DNA from: Halichondria panicea | Taxonomy: Eukaryota; Porifera; Demospongiae; Suberitida; Halichondriidae | Direction of reading: 5' to 3' | Length of the DNA: 64,000 nucleotides | Assembly (NCBI RefSeq): GCF_963675165.1 | Contig: NC_087388.1 | Location: forward strand, 6,047,651 to 6,111,650 | In this document: in pieces, positions 11,601 through 23,956 of the stretch | How the letters are laid out: each line of letters opens with the position of its first letter | How positions within the stretch are numbered: the first letter of the stretch is position 1 | Position numbers and translations under genes: made by a program | Notes under the pieces: model-generated | The model's input: the letters and a program-made list of their open reading frames with translations, nothing else | Databases searched by the model: none | Told to the model about the DNA's origin: nothing

Positions 11601-12081
11601 TAGTGGGATCAAGCTGACTTCTCTGATCCATCTCACTGATGTTGGTCATTTCCATTATGCTACCTTAATTAATAAAATAATTATGATCAAAATTATTGTT
11701 ATACAGGTACCACTAACCATTTGTTGAACTCAGCCTGTACCCTTTAGATACTGTGTGTCCAGCATGTCCACTAAGACGTCTTTCGACCACCTTAGCGAGA
11801 TCATTGTGCCCAACACTAGAGCGTGAGAGAGCCTCAAACACGTCTGTCCAGTTTCTCTCACCACCTTTTAGCCACTCTGATAAACCCTCAAGATAGCAGT
11901 TATCAGGATCTTCATGAGATCTTATATTGATAGTTTCAATAGTAGTATTATTAACTTGCAGAGCTAACAACATCTGCTTCCATTTAGCTCTAGCTTGAAA
12001 TGTTGCTTCATAGACTCCACTAAGATCATTCAAAGTTATTAGATTTTGGAGTCCTTCACGATGGTTAGAGCGATTATGCAT
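10314..12081 (-). CDS. Gene A: Death domain - TM - ectodomain protein
   Basis: Four minus-strand exons: 12081-11718, 11663-11598, 11541-11468 and 11420-10314, with compatible phases (1,1,0), giving 536 residues. The Death domain (about 18-105) has ARAKWKQMLLALQ, DNCYLEGLSEWLKGGERNW and ALSRSSVGHNDLAKVVE. A Ser/Gln-rich linker leads to RRCKWSWLLTIIILLVV, a single long TM segment near residues 180-205 with no preceding signal peptide, so the Death domain should be cytosolic. The ectodomain has SSSCDCPVILVIYDD and a conserved Cys set; the last 22 residues are hydrophobic. A MITE-broken CARD exon lies upstream, so the original start may have been there; the ATG at 12081 is a choice. Confidence 0.7.
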
Positions 12082-12590
12082 ATACCTGCTGAGTTAGCTT
12101 GATCCACAGCTTCTAATTCCTTGTACTTACACAGTAAAAACAGATTCGTTATAATAACATAAAACATCTCAAATAAAATGCATCATTTGAAATTTAATGT
12201 AGAAATGACAGAAATTTATGTCATTTCTACATTAAATTTCAAATGATGCATTTTATTTGAGATGTTTTATGTTATTATAACGAATCTGTTTTTACTGTGT
12301 ATCTGTAAGCACTACAATTAAGGAGGAGGTCATCATGTCGCTCATTCCTTTCCCTAAGTATTGCAATGAATTTATCATAAATTCCCGGAAAACTTTTGAC
12401 TTTTGCCTGCAATTCTAGTACTAGTATCCTGGGTTTTGCCGTGTTTGTTTTGTCCAGCTGATTGATTTCCTGATTCGTTTCGTATGGTTTTGGAACAAAA
12501 CTCCAAGGTTTCCTCCTGGATCTGAAGCAAAGTCAGCAACTAGCTGCTCGTTGCAACTCACCAATACATCGTAACCAATATTTGTTGTCA
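12082..12590 (-). pseudogene. Type-B CARD exon of gene A, broken
   Basis: Minus-sense MTTNIGYDVLVSCNEQL begins at about 12590 and follows the intact copy at 22,897. After FQNH a short deletion shifts the frame to a stop at about 12421. Further downstream the coding similarity continues to the ELEAVDQ end but is split by the palindromic MITE at 12130-12299. In the relatives this exon would be the 5' end of a CARD-Death-TM gene. Confidence 0.65.
12130..12299. mobile_element. Perfectly palindromic MITE with TA target duplication
   Basis: Two 81-bp arms (12130-12210 and 12219-12299) are exact reverse complements by inspection, around an 8-base loop. Termini are CACAGTAAAAACAG; the flanks are TA on both sides (12128-12129, 12300-12301). 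The empty site is visible in the CARD exon at 22.6 kb (CTTGTACTTATCTGTAAGC). Exact arms and intact TA point to a recent Tc1/mariner-type non-autonomous insertion. Confidence 0.85.
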
Positions 12591-12596
12591 TTATAT

Positions 12597-13860
12597 TGCA
12601 CCTCTCACAGACCTGCCATGCAAGTGTAGCATTCTTGTAATAATGTTGTCTCAATAATATAAATACCTTAATTTAATACTTGCATGCAGTCTTTGCCAGA
12701 TTGATATAGAGATTCTAATGGAGTAGCTAAATTAATGAAGTAAGTTGCAGCTAGCATTGTCAGTACATGCATGCAGTCATGAGATTGAGTGTGAGAGCTT
12801 ATTCACTGCTACACCTGCACTGCACATGCATGTTGCATAAAGGCTCCATGTGGAATGCACAATTCAATAAAAAGTTAGGACATGTCTCACAGTCTCACTA
12901 ATACTCTAATACTCCTAGCTAGCTGACAACGTCCAATTAGATTGTTCGATTCTTGAAACTCTTCTGTACACACTCTTTTAAGCTTTGAATAGAGACGTCA
13001 GTTGAGGTGGGGTCCAAGTTCACTCTGACTGAATTTCTTTGTCAAATTATTATTATGATATATACAGACACCGCGAAGTGCTTTTCAAGACCTGAAAACG
13101 ATTGATGTGTGCATGACTGTGCAGATAACTTGCTACAGCAGATGCCACACCTGCATGGGATGATTAGATCATTAGCTGAATACTCCCCCAGAGCCACTAT
13201 AATATTATTCACAGGACCACCATGCTACAATAAAGGACGTGACAATGTCAACTTGTCTAAATCAGTATCCCTACAATGCCAACAGTATTTTTAGCATGCA
13301 GGGAGTTATACACAATGTACGTGTGTAAATATACATAGAGGTACTCACACATTTCTGTACTAGTCGAGTTACATGGTCATGCAAGGCAGAGACAGTTTTG
13401 GCATTTCTTTCCTTGATGCTTTTACTTATTTGGTTTGTCTTCTTGACCAGTCGAGATTTGCCAACATCTCCTCCTTTTGTTGCTAGCAGTGAGGTTGAGA
13501 TGGAGCATGTGGGGGCGGGTAGTGTGTGGGCGTGGAGTGGGTTATGAGATGGAACAGTGACCGTACTGGCTGCTGAAGTGGTATGAAGTTGTAAAAACAT
13601 TATTAATTCTTTTGAAAATGTACTTTTGAGAGCCTACTCTTTCACCTGTCAACTCGTCTTTTGACAAATACTTCCTAATGCATATTCTTAGTAAAAACAG
13701 AGAAAAATCTGAAAACGCTAATATAGCTACCCGTCTATATTATAATTATATTAACCAGAGATCTAAAATTATTCTCTCATTTAATTTTTGCCGCACAAAA
13801 CTATTCCTATGAATGATTTGAGCTGCTTTAGTGTCGCTGAAAATGGTGTTGACGTCTCTC
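12597..13860. other. Spacer block with a decaying exon-like reading
   Basis: Shared with spacers at 6.8-7.4, 22.9-23.8, 40.2-41.2 and 50.6-51.6 kb. In minus sense, about 13,600-13,345 reads open: GGDVGKSRLVKKTNQISKS, then ALHDHVTRLVQKC before a GTGAGT donor. The other copies keep only pieces of this with stops. Another minus piece near 13,030-12,940 (and better at 23,393-23,290: FKEHVQKFQKFLRIEQSDW) looks exon-like. Possibly a dead gene that once sat between CARD genes. Confidence 0.3.
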
Positions 13861-13866
13861 GTGTCA

Positions 13867-14189
13867 TAGCCTCGATTCCAGGCCGATTAAAATACGTATT
13901 TTAATCGGCCTGGTCTCGAGGTTACTTCTGTCTTAAAACTAGTGTTCAAGCTTTCTAGACCAACGCAATAGACGGCATAAGCCACAAATTCACAGAACTC
14001 AGTCATACAGATAAAGTATTATGGAACATATTATTCTAGTAAACAGACTAATTTCCGATAAAATTTACTAAGGTTTTACGTTCGTAGTGTGATTACCCAT
14101 AATTATTCTGGGTAATTTGAAGCGCATGCGCACTATCACCCCTGCAATAGGTACCAGGCCGTATTTTAATCGGCCTTGAATCGAGGCTA
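13867..14189. mobile_element. TAGCCTCG-ended element with 9-bp target duplication
   Basis: Begins TAGCCTCGATTCCAGGCCG and ends CGGCCTTGAATCGAGGCTA. It is flanked by the same 9 bases on both sides, CTCGTGTCA. An internal short palindrome repeats the terminal motif. 323 bp, no coding. 9-bp duplications suggest a Mutator-like origin (inference). Confidence 0.8.
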
Positions 14190-15056
14190 CTCGTGTCACT
14201 GCAGCTATGTGCAGGAAGGCTAACTATACCTGCTGCATAATTTCTCGGGGTGTGTAAAAACGAAGAGCTAGTTGTTACACACTGCCTTTCCCTGTATGGA
14301 TGTTTTTGCGGAGACTAAGCTTAGATAGTAAAAAAAGTTGAAACTGCCTTCAACATGCAACATAAGAAAAATCTGGAAATTGCCTCCGACATGCCACACT
14401 AGAATTATTACACTGAAGCTGTCACAGTGGCAGCCTCTTCAATACTAACTTTGTATCTCGCAGTCTTGCATTGGAATGAAACTCTATATGGGTCTGTTTT
14501 TTCGTGCATGGGCTTCCTTCCACCCACGCGTATTTGGCTGTTGGCGCTAATCTAGGATGCAGCTTTGCGAAATTGTACAGCACTGATGATAAAGTCAGCA
14601 TGTGTGGAATTTGTCTGCGTGACATTCGCCTTGGTCATGTTATTTTTCAGTCACACCTGAAGTTACCAACAATGGGTATACTAGCTGTTCAAGAGTTGAT
14701 CTATGACTATAAACAAAAAGTATACATGTGTACGTGCAAAGTTTCATGTTCATGCTGGGAGGGCTTCGTAGGGGGTTTATTGGGTTTGTCAAATAAAATT
14801 GCCCAGAGGAGAGTCCTTTAGAATAATGGAGTAATGAGTATAGTTGCCGGGGTACTAAATAGGAAGAAAATTTAAGCATGCATGATGGGACAAGCCTTAT
14901 TTCTGACTGACATGCAAGTACATGCGTAGGTATATAGGTATTTGCGATTTTATTCTTGCGAAGTACGTAAGATAGTGATGCTCGCATAATTATATTATTG
15001 ACTTGATACATCGGTAATTATTATTTTCAACAATACAGAATACACAGTACACTGGA
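14190..15056. other. Stretch without recognised gene
   Basis: A plus-strand reading at 14,504-14,821 (105 codons) and an overlapping minus reading exist, but neither shows a domain or splice context. Left unassigned. Confidence 0.3.
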
Positions 15057-18000
15057 CTAATAAAAAAAAATAGTATAACTAATATATAAAATTAACAAAG
15101 TAAAAACTATAATAAAACATAAATATAACATTATGTATAGACACAATTTGAGTGGATTCGAGTTACAAAACTTATGATGTGACTGTCGGCTGTAACAGAT
15201 TCGAACTGATCTGTTGGTTTTCAGTTTCTTGCAATAATTGTAAAAGATTGGCAGTAAAAGCCACACAAGAAAGAGCATAATTATCATTAGCCACGCAACA
15301 AGTAAATTTATTGATGAGAAGGTTGAATAGGAATACTGGAGTTCTGCTTTCCTTACAACATCACTAGCATTTCGTTTGGAAACAACTCCTACGATACACA
15401 ATTCTGGTGTGTTCACAAAACTGTTAAAGTTGTGATTGCACTCTGTTGTAGCTGTGGATGTTATTGAGCAAAAACTTGTGAAGGAGCTAGTTGAGTTTTC
15501 CTCCTTCCAACCATTGATACGATAAGTTATGTTTTCCATGACATGTGAGTTGGCTTCAAAATGGACACCAACAAAATAATAGCCCTTTCCTGCAAGCATG
15601 ATACTGATCGAGAAATTACTATTTTTGATGCAGTACTCCATATAGGTGAACGTCCAAAATCCATTGTGCAAAAAGGATTCATATTCGTCAACATTGTCAA
15701 AAACCACCAAAACTACTGGACATTCTGAGCTGTTATAGTCAGCAGATACTTGAATTTCTAGCCTCAAAAAGGTGTTATATTGTGTGTAGAGCTCATAAAT
15801 TGGGGTATTTTCTTCTGGAGTGAGAACCCCTTCCTCGTATATTGTGGTATTTTCTTTTCTGATATCATCACAATTGCTGATGTTGAAGTAAATCGGAATA
15901 ATCTGAGTATTAGTGATCTCGTTAATTGTTAGTTGCGTTACATTCGGTCCGACTCGAGCTATAGGTAGTACTGACTGCTGGATCAGTTGAGTGATATGTA
16001 CTGAACCATGATTGGGTTTTGGGCTTAATAATATCGTGGAGAACAATGCAGAAGCAGAAGATAATGCAAAGAGAGTAATAATAAAAAAGAATAACAATAA
16101 GTTAAATGTTCTCTTTAGGCTTCCATAAGTAGTCAGAGTACAGCATCGACAAAATACCTATAAAGGTCCAATGAAAAAGGGATGAACATTAATGAGTTTT
16201 ATGTCTCAATGCAATAGCTTATACGTTACCCTGGATGTCCAAACATCACTGTGGTTGTTAGCAAAGTCGAGGCATCTGGCCATTATGGTATCCCGCTGCA
16301 TGTGCAGATAATAGAGATATCATGCACCATGCAGCATTTAGGTAATCGAACAGCTAAACAAGTACAGTTTAGATCATGCACACAGTGCAATTTGATTGAT
16401 CACAACAAAGTGTCAAAGGTTCATTAAGAAAAATACCATGAACTCACTATACTGTATATAGCGCGAAATTTTTGCTGTTTTCTTGGGTTAGCAATCCTAC
16501 ACGAAAATTGTTACTAAAACGTAAAGGCATGGCCTGTGAATGTTTCCGGTATAAGCAGTCAACCCCCATGAAATATTTATTCCAAAATGCGTTTAGAGGC
16601 CAATCCATGAAATTCAAGTGTCTGGAAAATGTTGCACTATACGGTAATTAAACTGTGGGAGAACCATAACCGCATTAACTATGGTAACTACTTCATGCTG
16701 CATCTAATTCTTACCTTATGTTTTTGTTTTGAATCAGTAATTATAAGGTCAACCTCAGAGTTTGAATCATTGGGTTGTGTGCGGAGTTCCTTTATGATTT
16801 CTGAACCTCGTGACAAGGTAGTAGATTGCCGCTGGAGAGAAGTCTTTGCAGGAGAACGAACATGTGGAGAACAAGAAACCACATCATTGTATGTGGGAGG
16901 ATCTTTTTCAGGAATTGTAGACAGTTGAGGATTTTTAATATACTCTGATTCAGAAGCTGTTGTCTCATCAATTGGAGTACATCGTTGACTCGGCTCTGAA
17001 GTATCATGTCGAAGATTTCTTGATTGTATGGTATAGCCATACCTTTCAGCCCGACTTTGATCTGTGCATGTGTGCACGAATAATTATATTATACACATGC
17101 ATGCAGTGCATGCATTCGTAAAATATAGTGCATGCACTCACTGCATGTGAGTATGTATATATGCAAGAGTATATCTATATACCTTTGATTATGTGAACCT
17201 ACATGATAAGCTGGCACTGACTGCTGATGAGAGAGCATCCACTGTAGATGCACTAGTCATTGAATTCAAACCGTCCTCCTGAGTACTTGTGGTGTCATCT
17301 GTGAGCAAAATATACATATTACATGCATGCATGAATACATATGCGGTCAAACCTGCACTGGGAGACATTGGCAATGCATCTGCGTTAATGCATATGGGTT
17401 TGTCTGACTCATAAACACTCATGTTTGCAAATATTTCATCGCACTCGACCAGCACTCTCAAAACGTTTCGATGTTGCTTTTGATGTGCAATGTCAAAAGC
17501 AGTTAATCCAACGTTATTTCTAGCGTTGACATCACTGAGCTCAAGAAGATATTCGGCAGCTCCTTCGTTGTTGAATCGAGCAGCTGTGTGCAGAGGTGTG
17601 TCTCCATCTTCATTCACAACTGAGACATTATGATGGTGTGTTTCGACCAATTGGGTGACTAAGAGTCCCCATTTTGACCAATCCCAGCGACAGGCAAGAT
17701 GGAGAAGGGTCATTCCATCACTGTCCCTGATTGAACTGACATCAAGTGTTGAATCAAGCCCTATCAGTGAGGCTAAGGCAGAAGTCGGGTCACCACCATC
17801 TTGGCCAAACGCTTTTAGCAGCTTCTTTGTTGAATCACCTTCTGCCTGTAAAGTTTAAGCGCTAGAATACATATACATTGTTTAGAAGTACAGCTAGCTG
17901 CATTAGAATATAAAACAAGGTACTTATGTACCACTTCAGTATGTACAAGTCTAGTGAATATAGTTATTACCTTCAATATTACTTGTTGACCAATTTTGAC

Positions 18001-21000
18001 CTCAATGAATGCATTTTCTTTCAGGTGCTGCATTTGTTCAGGACTCAACTGGCTGTAAACATGCCTAAAATAAGCTGGAACTCTAAACACCAGCTCTGTA
18101 CAGCCTTCTTGAACATGCTTCAAATTCAGAACTTGGTGTGGTAGTAGTTGTCCCCAGCAATTCACAAAAACTAACTTCAATTTTTGAATTTGATCGAAGG
18201 TGATTGCATCAAAGTCAACATCGATCTTACATGTTATCTCCACTGATTCAATGTGAGACGGTTGAGGGCCAAAGTCATCAACAAATAGAAAACATCGTCG
18301 ATTAATATATTGCTGAAAGAAATGCTCATATCTCACTAAAGATGGATCATTTTTATTCGAGAAAAGAAATTCTTCTCGTATTGCGGAAATGAGTGAATAA
18401 TTGAACCAAGAGCAGAAATTATTCTGTAAGTAGTCAGACAATTCGCTAAAACTGGTAACATCACGGATCAGAATCTCTTCAGAAGGTTTGCGATAAATTT
18501 TGTTGAAATACGATCCTTGTGGTGTTAAAAGTGCCTGGACGTACTGCTTCACTTTAGTAATGTCATATTGTTTTTCCAGATTCGTAATCGTGTTTGTGAG
18601 TAAGCTACAAAACTTCGAATGAATGTTTTGTGTTTCATTATGTAGGGCTGTCTTGAACGTACTATAAGAGATTTCTGTGGATGATACTCTGTTTTCACTA
18701 CAAGGAGTGTCACGAGTGAATCTTTTAATTTGAGGTGGCTTGGAGCTTAAACACTTATCCCTGCCAGTGACATGACCCAAGATGGTACACTTTCCACAGC
18801 CGCATTGGAAGTTAAAAAATGTCCGATCTGTATTAGAATCAGAAGCCGTGAGTGATTCGATTCCAGATGAGCTTGTACTGACAGATCTCGGTGTTAATTC
18901 TCCACCTGCTTGATCTTCGTAGTCCACTGTGGCAGAATGCATCTTGTCATATTAAGCGAATGGAGGCACATGCAATAAAATCTCACTATAATTGTAAGTG
19001 GTACCAAGGGCGTATAAAGAGAAGAGAGCATGCAACTACAATCTATCATATTATAAATGGACGGAGGCGTATGTCTAAAATAGACAAAATTTATTGTATG
19101 TGCACTTTATACTCTTCGTCTATTCCCTAGTGGGCGGTTGGCTAAATACCTGCTGACTCATCAATAATATGACGCATGTATACACAGTATACATTACGAG
19201 TTGCATGCGCCCTCTCTCTTCTTATGTATAGGCCCTTGATGATTAATTTATAGTTGCACTTACTGGTTGCAACAATCCTCTGTGGTTCTACTGGAACTTC
19301 AGTTTCTGCATGCAATTGCAATACAAAACTCATACACAATTTATAGCGTAAACTGTAGCTATAATACTGCATATGAATTACACCATGAGTTCAGTACGCA
19401 ACTCCAATAGTATATGGAATGCCAAATAGGTCTAAAATACATCCCACTCATTCGGATGTCCCACATGCTACATCAATCTTTACCCGCGGCCATGCCCAAC
19501 TAAGAACAGTTTTATATACAGTATTATCAAATAGGATTGAGGAGAGGGTAGCCGATAGATGTCAAGTAGCCGATAGATGTCAAGTAGTGTATACGTGGGT
19601 AGTAGTGTGGGACACCCAAATGAGTGGGATGTGTTTTTGGCGTTCCATACAATAGACTGTACACAAAAGGTATTCAGTCTGCCTAAGACCCCCATTATTT
19701 GCAAGACAAGACAACATACCACAAATATTTCATAAGGATGACATCATAAAACAGTGTTTCATATAGCCTTGATTCCAGGCCGCAAAGAGAAAGGCAGCCT
19801 GGTATACCTATGCGCATGCGCGAAATAGTTGACAGCAATTTCATCATAATTATACAAATTCTAAAAAAAACGGACAAAGTTACAAAAAGGAAGAATACGT
19901 ATGACAATGTGACCACAATGGCAGCTTTCAGAGACACTTAATCAAAGTAGAATAATTATGCTGCAGCAGTGTTGCTTCTTTTAGCTCTGTTTATCAAAGA
20001 GAGAGTTCAAGAAGGCCTCCCAAACAGCTAGAGCTGCCAGCTGGGAAGAGTGGTGCATGGGCTCTTTAATACATCAGTAGATCTTGAGTGAATAACTTCC
20101 TGAGTGTCAAGCACGTTAAAGCTTATTAAAAGCTTTCAGGAATGATCATTAGCTTCTTTATCTTCAGCAATGACTATCTTGTCGAACATAAAGGCAAGCA
20201 GAAGACTTGCCTGGTCCATATTACCACAGCCTCATCAGGGGACCCACAGGAACACATCATGCCTTTCCTATAACATCTGTAGACTTACAGCGTAGGGTGT
20301 CGTTAAGTAGAGACTTGGCTTAATACAATAAAGGGGGTAAGAACTCAGTCGTCTCTTTGCACAATACTTCTAAATAAGTTCTATGTAACGGACTGTAACT
20401 TCAGAATACAAACAGTATACGGTTTATTTTACTGACAGTATCCACAAATACACGGACTACCCCGGCCCTTTTTGGGGTAATGTACGCGCATGCGCCAGTG
20501 GCGTAGCTAGGATTTTGGGAAGGGCAGGGCTCAAATCCGTTGAGCAGGGCCAGAGCAGGCGCTGAATAGCAGCAGTAAGCATGCGCAGTAGATGGCCCTG
20601 CCTACATTTACATTTCCATTGAATGACATCATTCTAGTAACTACGCATTTGGAGTTGATGAAGCACAAAAGGGGGGGGCTCTAGCCCCGTCAGCCCCCCT
20701 CTGCCTATGCCACTGTGTGCCTACTAGGTATAACAGGCCGCCTTTTTCTTCGTGGCTGGAATCGAGGCTATGTTTCATAATGATACCCCGAAAACTCTAC
20801 CAGATTGTAGTGAAGGGTGATTTTTTTCTAAATTTCCAAAGCTCATAACACTGAACTCGAACTTGTTTCTAGGAGATGAATTAGGAATGTGTTGACTCAG
20901 CAAGTTTAAGATTAGTGTGAGCAAAAAGTCAAAGTTAAGCTCTTTCTGAATAGTCTTTGTGGTTGGTGGAACTCATGGCTAGCTGCATATCTCCAGATGT

Positions 21001-22897
21001 GAAAGGAACCATGCAGTGACTGCCAGTCTCTAACGTATCAACTAGTGTATCTGATGCATGTGATGCTTTGCAGCAAGCTAGAAGGCTTGAAGTCATTCAC
21101 GATGTGTTCTATGCTATTGCCAAATTGTGTATTAATGTCAAAGTTTGTGTAACTGCTTTGCAAACACGTTCATTTGTATGGCATTTACCTTATTTAAACC
21201 AATTTTTAGCTTGCTACATTGATGGTGAACAGCTTGCTCAAAAAGTCAATGTATTTATTGTATGTTAACCTGCATGTCTTCTTGATACATATTTCAACTA
21301 TCAGAAACAAAGAAAAACGGTATATGCAGCTGTTTGCATAGACCTTGCTAAATCAGCTCATTGCATTACCATGCACAAAACCATAAAATCACCATACAAT
21401 GTTGCTATGCAAACAACATGTAGTCCTAAGCAATGATGGCTTCTAGCACTTGTATGGTACTTTTAAGGCTACAAAAATGGCTAATGCGAGACCCTCGAAA
21501 ATTACCCGGTATATATATATAAGGTGGTATCAAGTAAATGCTCTATCTACTCTTGGTGGTATGGAAACTCGTGAGGATCTGAAGTGGAGAATGAGCTGGG
21601 ACTAGCTTGCATGCATATGCCAGCAGATAATTATGATATACATGTATAGCTACTAATCTGTCCACTGAATGTATGGAAAGCAATGTGAAGGCTGAAGAAA
21701 CTGTTAGTACTGCAAAGGACCTCAAACACTGACAGATCACAAAAGATAGTTTAAGCCTGCTGCTTATACGAGAAATGTGAAATATGTTCGGACTTGTTGG
21801 TCAAAACCGATATACCACAGTGAGCAATCAGCTTCTTTAGCGTAAACATTTTTCGTTCAGCATGCAAGTCTCAGCACAAGGTGTTGATAGACCATTCTCT
21901 CCACTTCAAATCCTCCCGGTTCTATGAGTTTCCAATAGTCTAGTTCTAGAAGCCACCATTGCTCACTTTTACATGTACATGTCTAGCATAGCAACATTGT
22001 ATGGTTTTGTGGTAATGCAGTGAATGGTTTTGCAAGGTCTGTGCAAACAGCTGTATTCATGAGCAACTTGTAGCACTTCTTCCTGTCTTGGTTGGGGTCT
22101 TAGGGCAGACTGATTGTCTGACCTAGGCACAGATACTCACTATTGTAACTGCAACTAGTATAGGACTATGTTATTCCAGGAGCCCATGCAGAAGGAGCAG
22201 CTGACTACGGGGATCACGTTTTGTAAGTGGCTATATACGGCTGCATTTCCATATAAATATGTGCAGAGTCACTAAGTGGTTGAATCCCTACACGTGTTAT
22301 ACCGCAATACAGGGCTGTGGTTTGTAAGCACTTAGTCGCTTGCATAAAATTACGAAACATGATCCCCGAGGTGTAAAAATTACGAAACATAATCCCTGAG
22401 TGTACGTTGAAGTTTAAACTTCAATGCAACGTACACTCAGGGATCATGTTAGCCGCTCCTTCTCATAATTTATTTATGGGCTCCTGGGCCTTTCCTACTG
22501 GCAGTTGTAAATGAATAACATTAGTGATAATTATGAATAAACTCTAGATTACACACATACCTGCTGAGTTTGTTTGATCCACAGCTTCTAACTCCTTGTA
22601 CTTATCTGTAAGCGCTGAGATGAGGTCATCATCATGTCGCTCATTCCTTTCCCGAAGTATTGTAATGAATTTATCATAAGTTCCCGGAAAACTTTTGACT
22701 TTTGCCTGCAATTCTAGTACTAGCATCCTGGCTTTTGCCGTGTTTGTCTTGTCAAGCTGGATTTCCTGATTTGTTTCTTCTGATATCAGATGGTTTTGAA
22801 ACAAAACTCCAGCGTATCCTCTAGGATCTGAAGCGAAGTGAGTAACTAGCTGCTCGTTGCAGCTCACCAATACAACGTTACCAATATTTGTTGTCAT
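15057..22897 (-). CDS. M2: CARD - conserved domain - ankyrin - TM - ectodomain protein
   Basis: Eight minus-strand exons: 22897-22561, 19305-19264, 18926-17971, 17845-17353, 17298-17203, 17061-16715, 16295-16230, 16157-15057. All junctions are in phase and total 3,438 nt (1,145 aa), which supports the model; the join of the first two exons across a 3.3-kb intron is the weakest. Order: type-B CARD (1-112); C-x-C-x2-C motif near 168; conserved unassigned domain with FNYSLISAIREEF, FLFVDDFG and GCTELVFRVP (to about 445); three ankyrin repeats (DGMTLLHLACR, DGDTPLHTAAR, VGLTAFDIA); Ser/Thr-rich linker with PPTYNDVV, a PPxY motif; Cys-rich FCRCCTLTTYG before a TM near 800-822; ectodomain with SSECPVVLVVFDNVDEY and ELCIVGVV; then two more hydrophobic segments. 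No signal peptide, so the N-terminus should be cytosolic. An alternative start would be the ATG at 18942. Confidence 0.75.
16449..16646. mobile_element. MITE, CCGTATA-type, in an M2 intron
   Basis: Runs from ACTGTATATAGCGCGAAAT to GCACTATACGGT; shares TTAGCAATCCTACACGAAAA and a TTCCGGTATAAGCAGTC word with the copy at 9,891. It lies in the intron between the PPxY exon and the next M2 exon. Confidence 0.55.
19764..20770. mobile_element. 1.0-kb TAGCCT-ended element with 9-bp target duplication
   Basis: Starts TAGCCTTGATTCCAGGCCGC and ends GGCTGGAATCGAGGCTA; TGTTTCATA flanks both ends exactly. No transposase reading frame. A second element is nested at 20496-20715. Sits in the long first intron of M2 and accounts for about a third of it. 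Confidence 0.8.
20496..20715. mobile_element. Nested MITE with CAGTGGCGTAG termini
   Basis: Begins CAGTGGCGTAGCTAG and ends CTGCCTATGCCACTG; the outer 10 or so bases are inverted repeats (CAGTGGCRTAG). The termini are hAT-like. A target duplication is not clear. Confidence 0.6.
21322..22065. mobile_element. Foldback element with about 120-bp inverted arms
   Basis: Arm at about 21322-21460 (CAGCTGTTTGCATAGACCTTG ... CAATGTTGCTATGC ... GATGGCTTCTAG) is matched in reverse complement at about 21945-22065, with small gaps. The middle shows no supported gene. Confidence 0.55.
22176..22487. mobile_element. MITE with CCAGGAGCCCAT termini
   Basis: Left CCAGGAGCCCATGCAGAAGG and right end GGGCTCCTGG are inverted, with further pairing of GAAGGAGC/GCTCCTTC and of GGATCA words. 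A second internal palindrome (AGTGTACGTTGAAGTTTAAA) lies near 22,410. Located in the first intron of M2. Confidence 0.65.
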
Positions 22898-23895
22898 TTT
22901 GCACCTCTCACAGACCTGCCATGCAAATGAAGCATTCTTATACCAATGTTGTCTTAATATTAATAACTTACTTATACATGCAGTCTTTGCCAGAGTGTAG
23001 ATCGATATATAGAGATTCTAAGTTGCAGCAGCTAATCTCTCTAATGCTTCATGCACACTGGCACCAAATTCTTACTAGTATATCCCCAAAAAGAGCTGTA
23101 TTATAGTTTCTCATTACACTTCACAGGGTAGAAGATCTATGTAAGTTAAGGTCACATGCATGTCAGTTTTATGTATGCAGCCATGCATGAGATTGAGTGA
23201 CCACTGTCCCACACACATGCATGCACTGCACATACCTGTTGCATAAAAAGGCTCCATAATTATGGCACAATTCAATTAAGACATATAAGCCTAGCTGACA
23301 ACGTCCATTCCAATCGGATTGTTCGATTCTTAGAAATTTTTGGAACTTCTGTACATGCTCTTTGAATAGAGACATCAGTTGAGGTGGGGTCAAAGTTCAC
23401 TCTGAGGTGCTTGTAAAAACCGAAACATGATGTATGCATGACTGTGCAGATATAGTTGCTACACTACAGCAACATACCAAATGCCAAATGCCCACCTGGG
23501 CTGATTTAATTAAAAATTTAATTAATAAATTAAAAATTAATAACAAAAACGACATTTATTAGCTAAACATGCACAAACACAACTCCCTCATATAGCCGCT
23601 ATGAATATTATTCTCAGACCTAGTCTACAACGCCAACAGCTAGTATTTCAGGGAGTTATAGCAGCACAATCAATGTGTGTACATACAGGTACTCACACAT
23701 CTCTGTATGCTGGCTGAGTTACCTGCATGGAGGCTTGAGTGGTACAAAAGTTGTTTGATTGGACAGATAAATGTTAGGACAGGAGGGTTGTGTATGGTAT
23801 TATAAGAGCTATAGTTACTTAATGATCATGAGATCATGAATAATTTTGGTCCAATAGTCAGATTATCACACTACTTCAGGCCCTCTGCTATAAGA
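22898..23895. other. Spacer between head-to-head CARD genes
   Basis: Matches the spacers upstream of the type-B CARD starts at 12.6, 40.2 and 50.5 kb. Contains the exon-like minus reading FKEHVQKFQKFLRIEQSDW (about 23,360-23,300) but no complete gene. Confidence 0.35.
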
Positions 23896-23910
23896 TTGGG
23901 AGTGGGGCTC
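23896..23910 (+). promoter_or_regulatory. Conserved CACCC/GC-box before a dead CARD
   Basis: TTGGGAGTGGGGCTC, one change from consensus, 46 bp before the ATG at 23957. The leader (TTGTCAAGCATC) is conserved too, although the CARD behind it is broken. Confidence 0.45.
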
Positions 23911-23956
23911 ATTCTCATGCACAAAGCTTAGTATTGTTCACTTTTTGTCAAGCATC

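Noticed and set aside
13271-13600. GGDVGKS in a minus reading as a P-loop NTPase
   Set aside because: Too short, no Walker B, and the homologous spacers have stops; treated as a decaying exon-like stretch only.
14504-14821. 105-codon reading with several Cys as a small secreted protein
   Set aside because: No signal peptide or homologous copy, and the opposite strand is also open.
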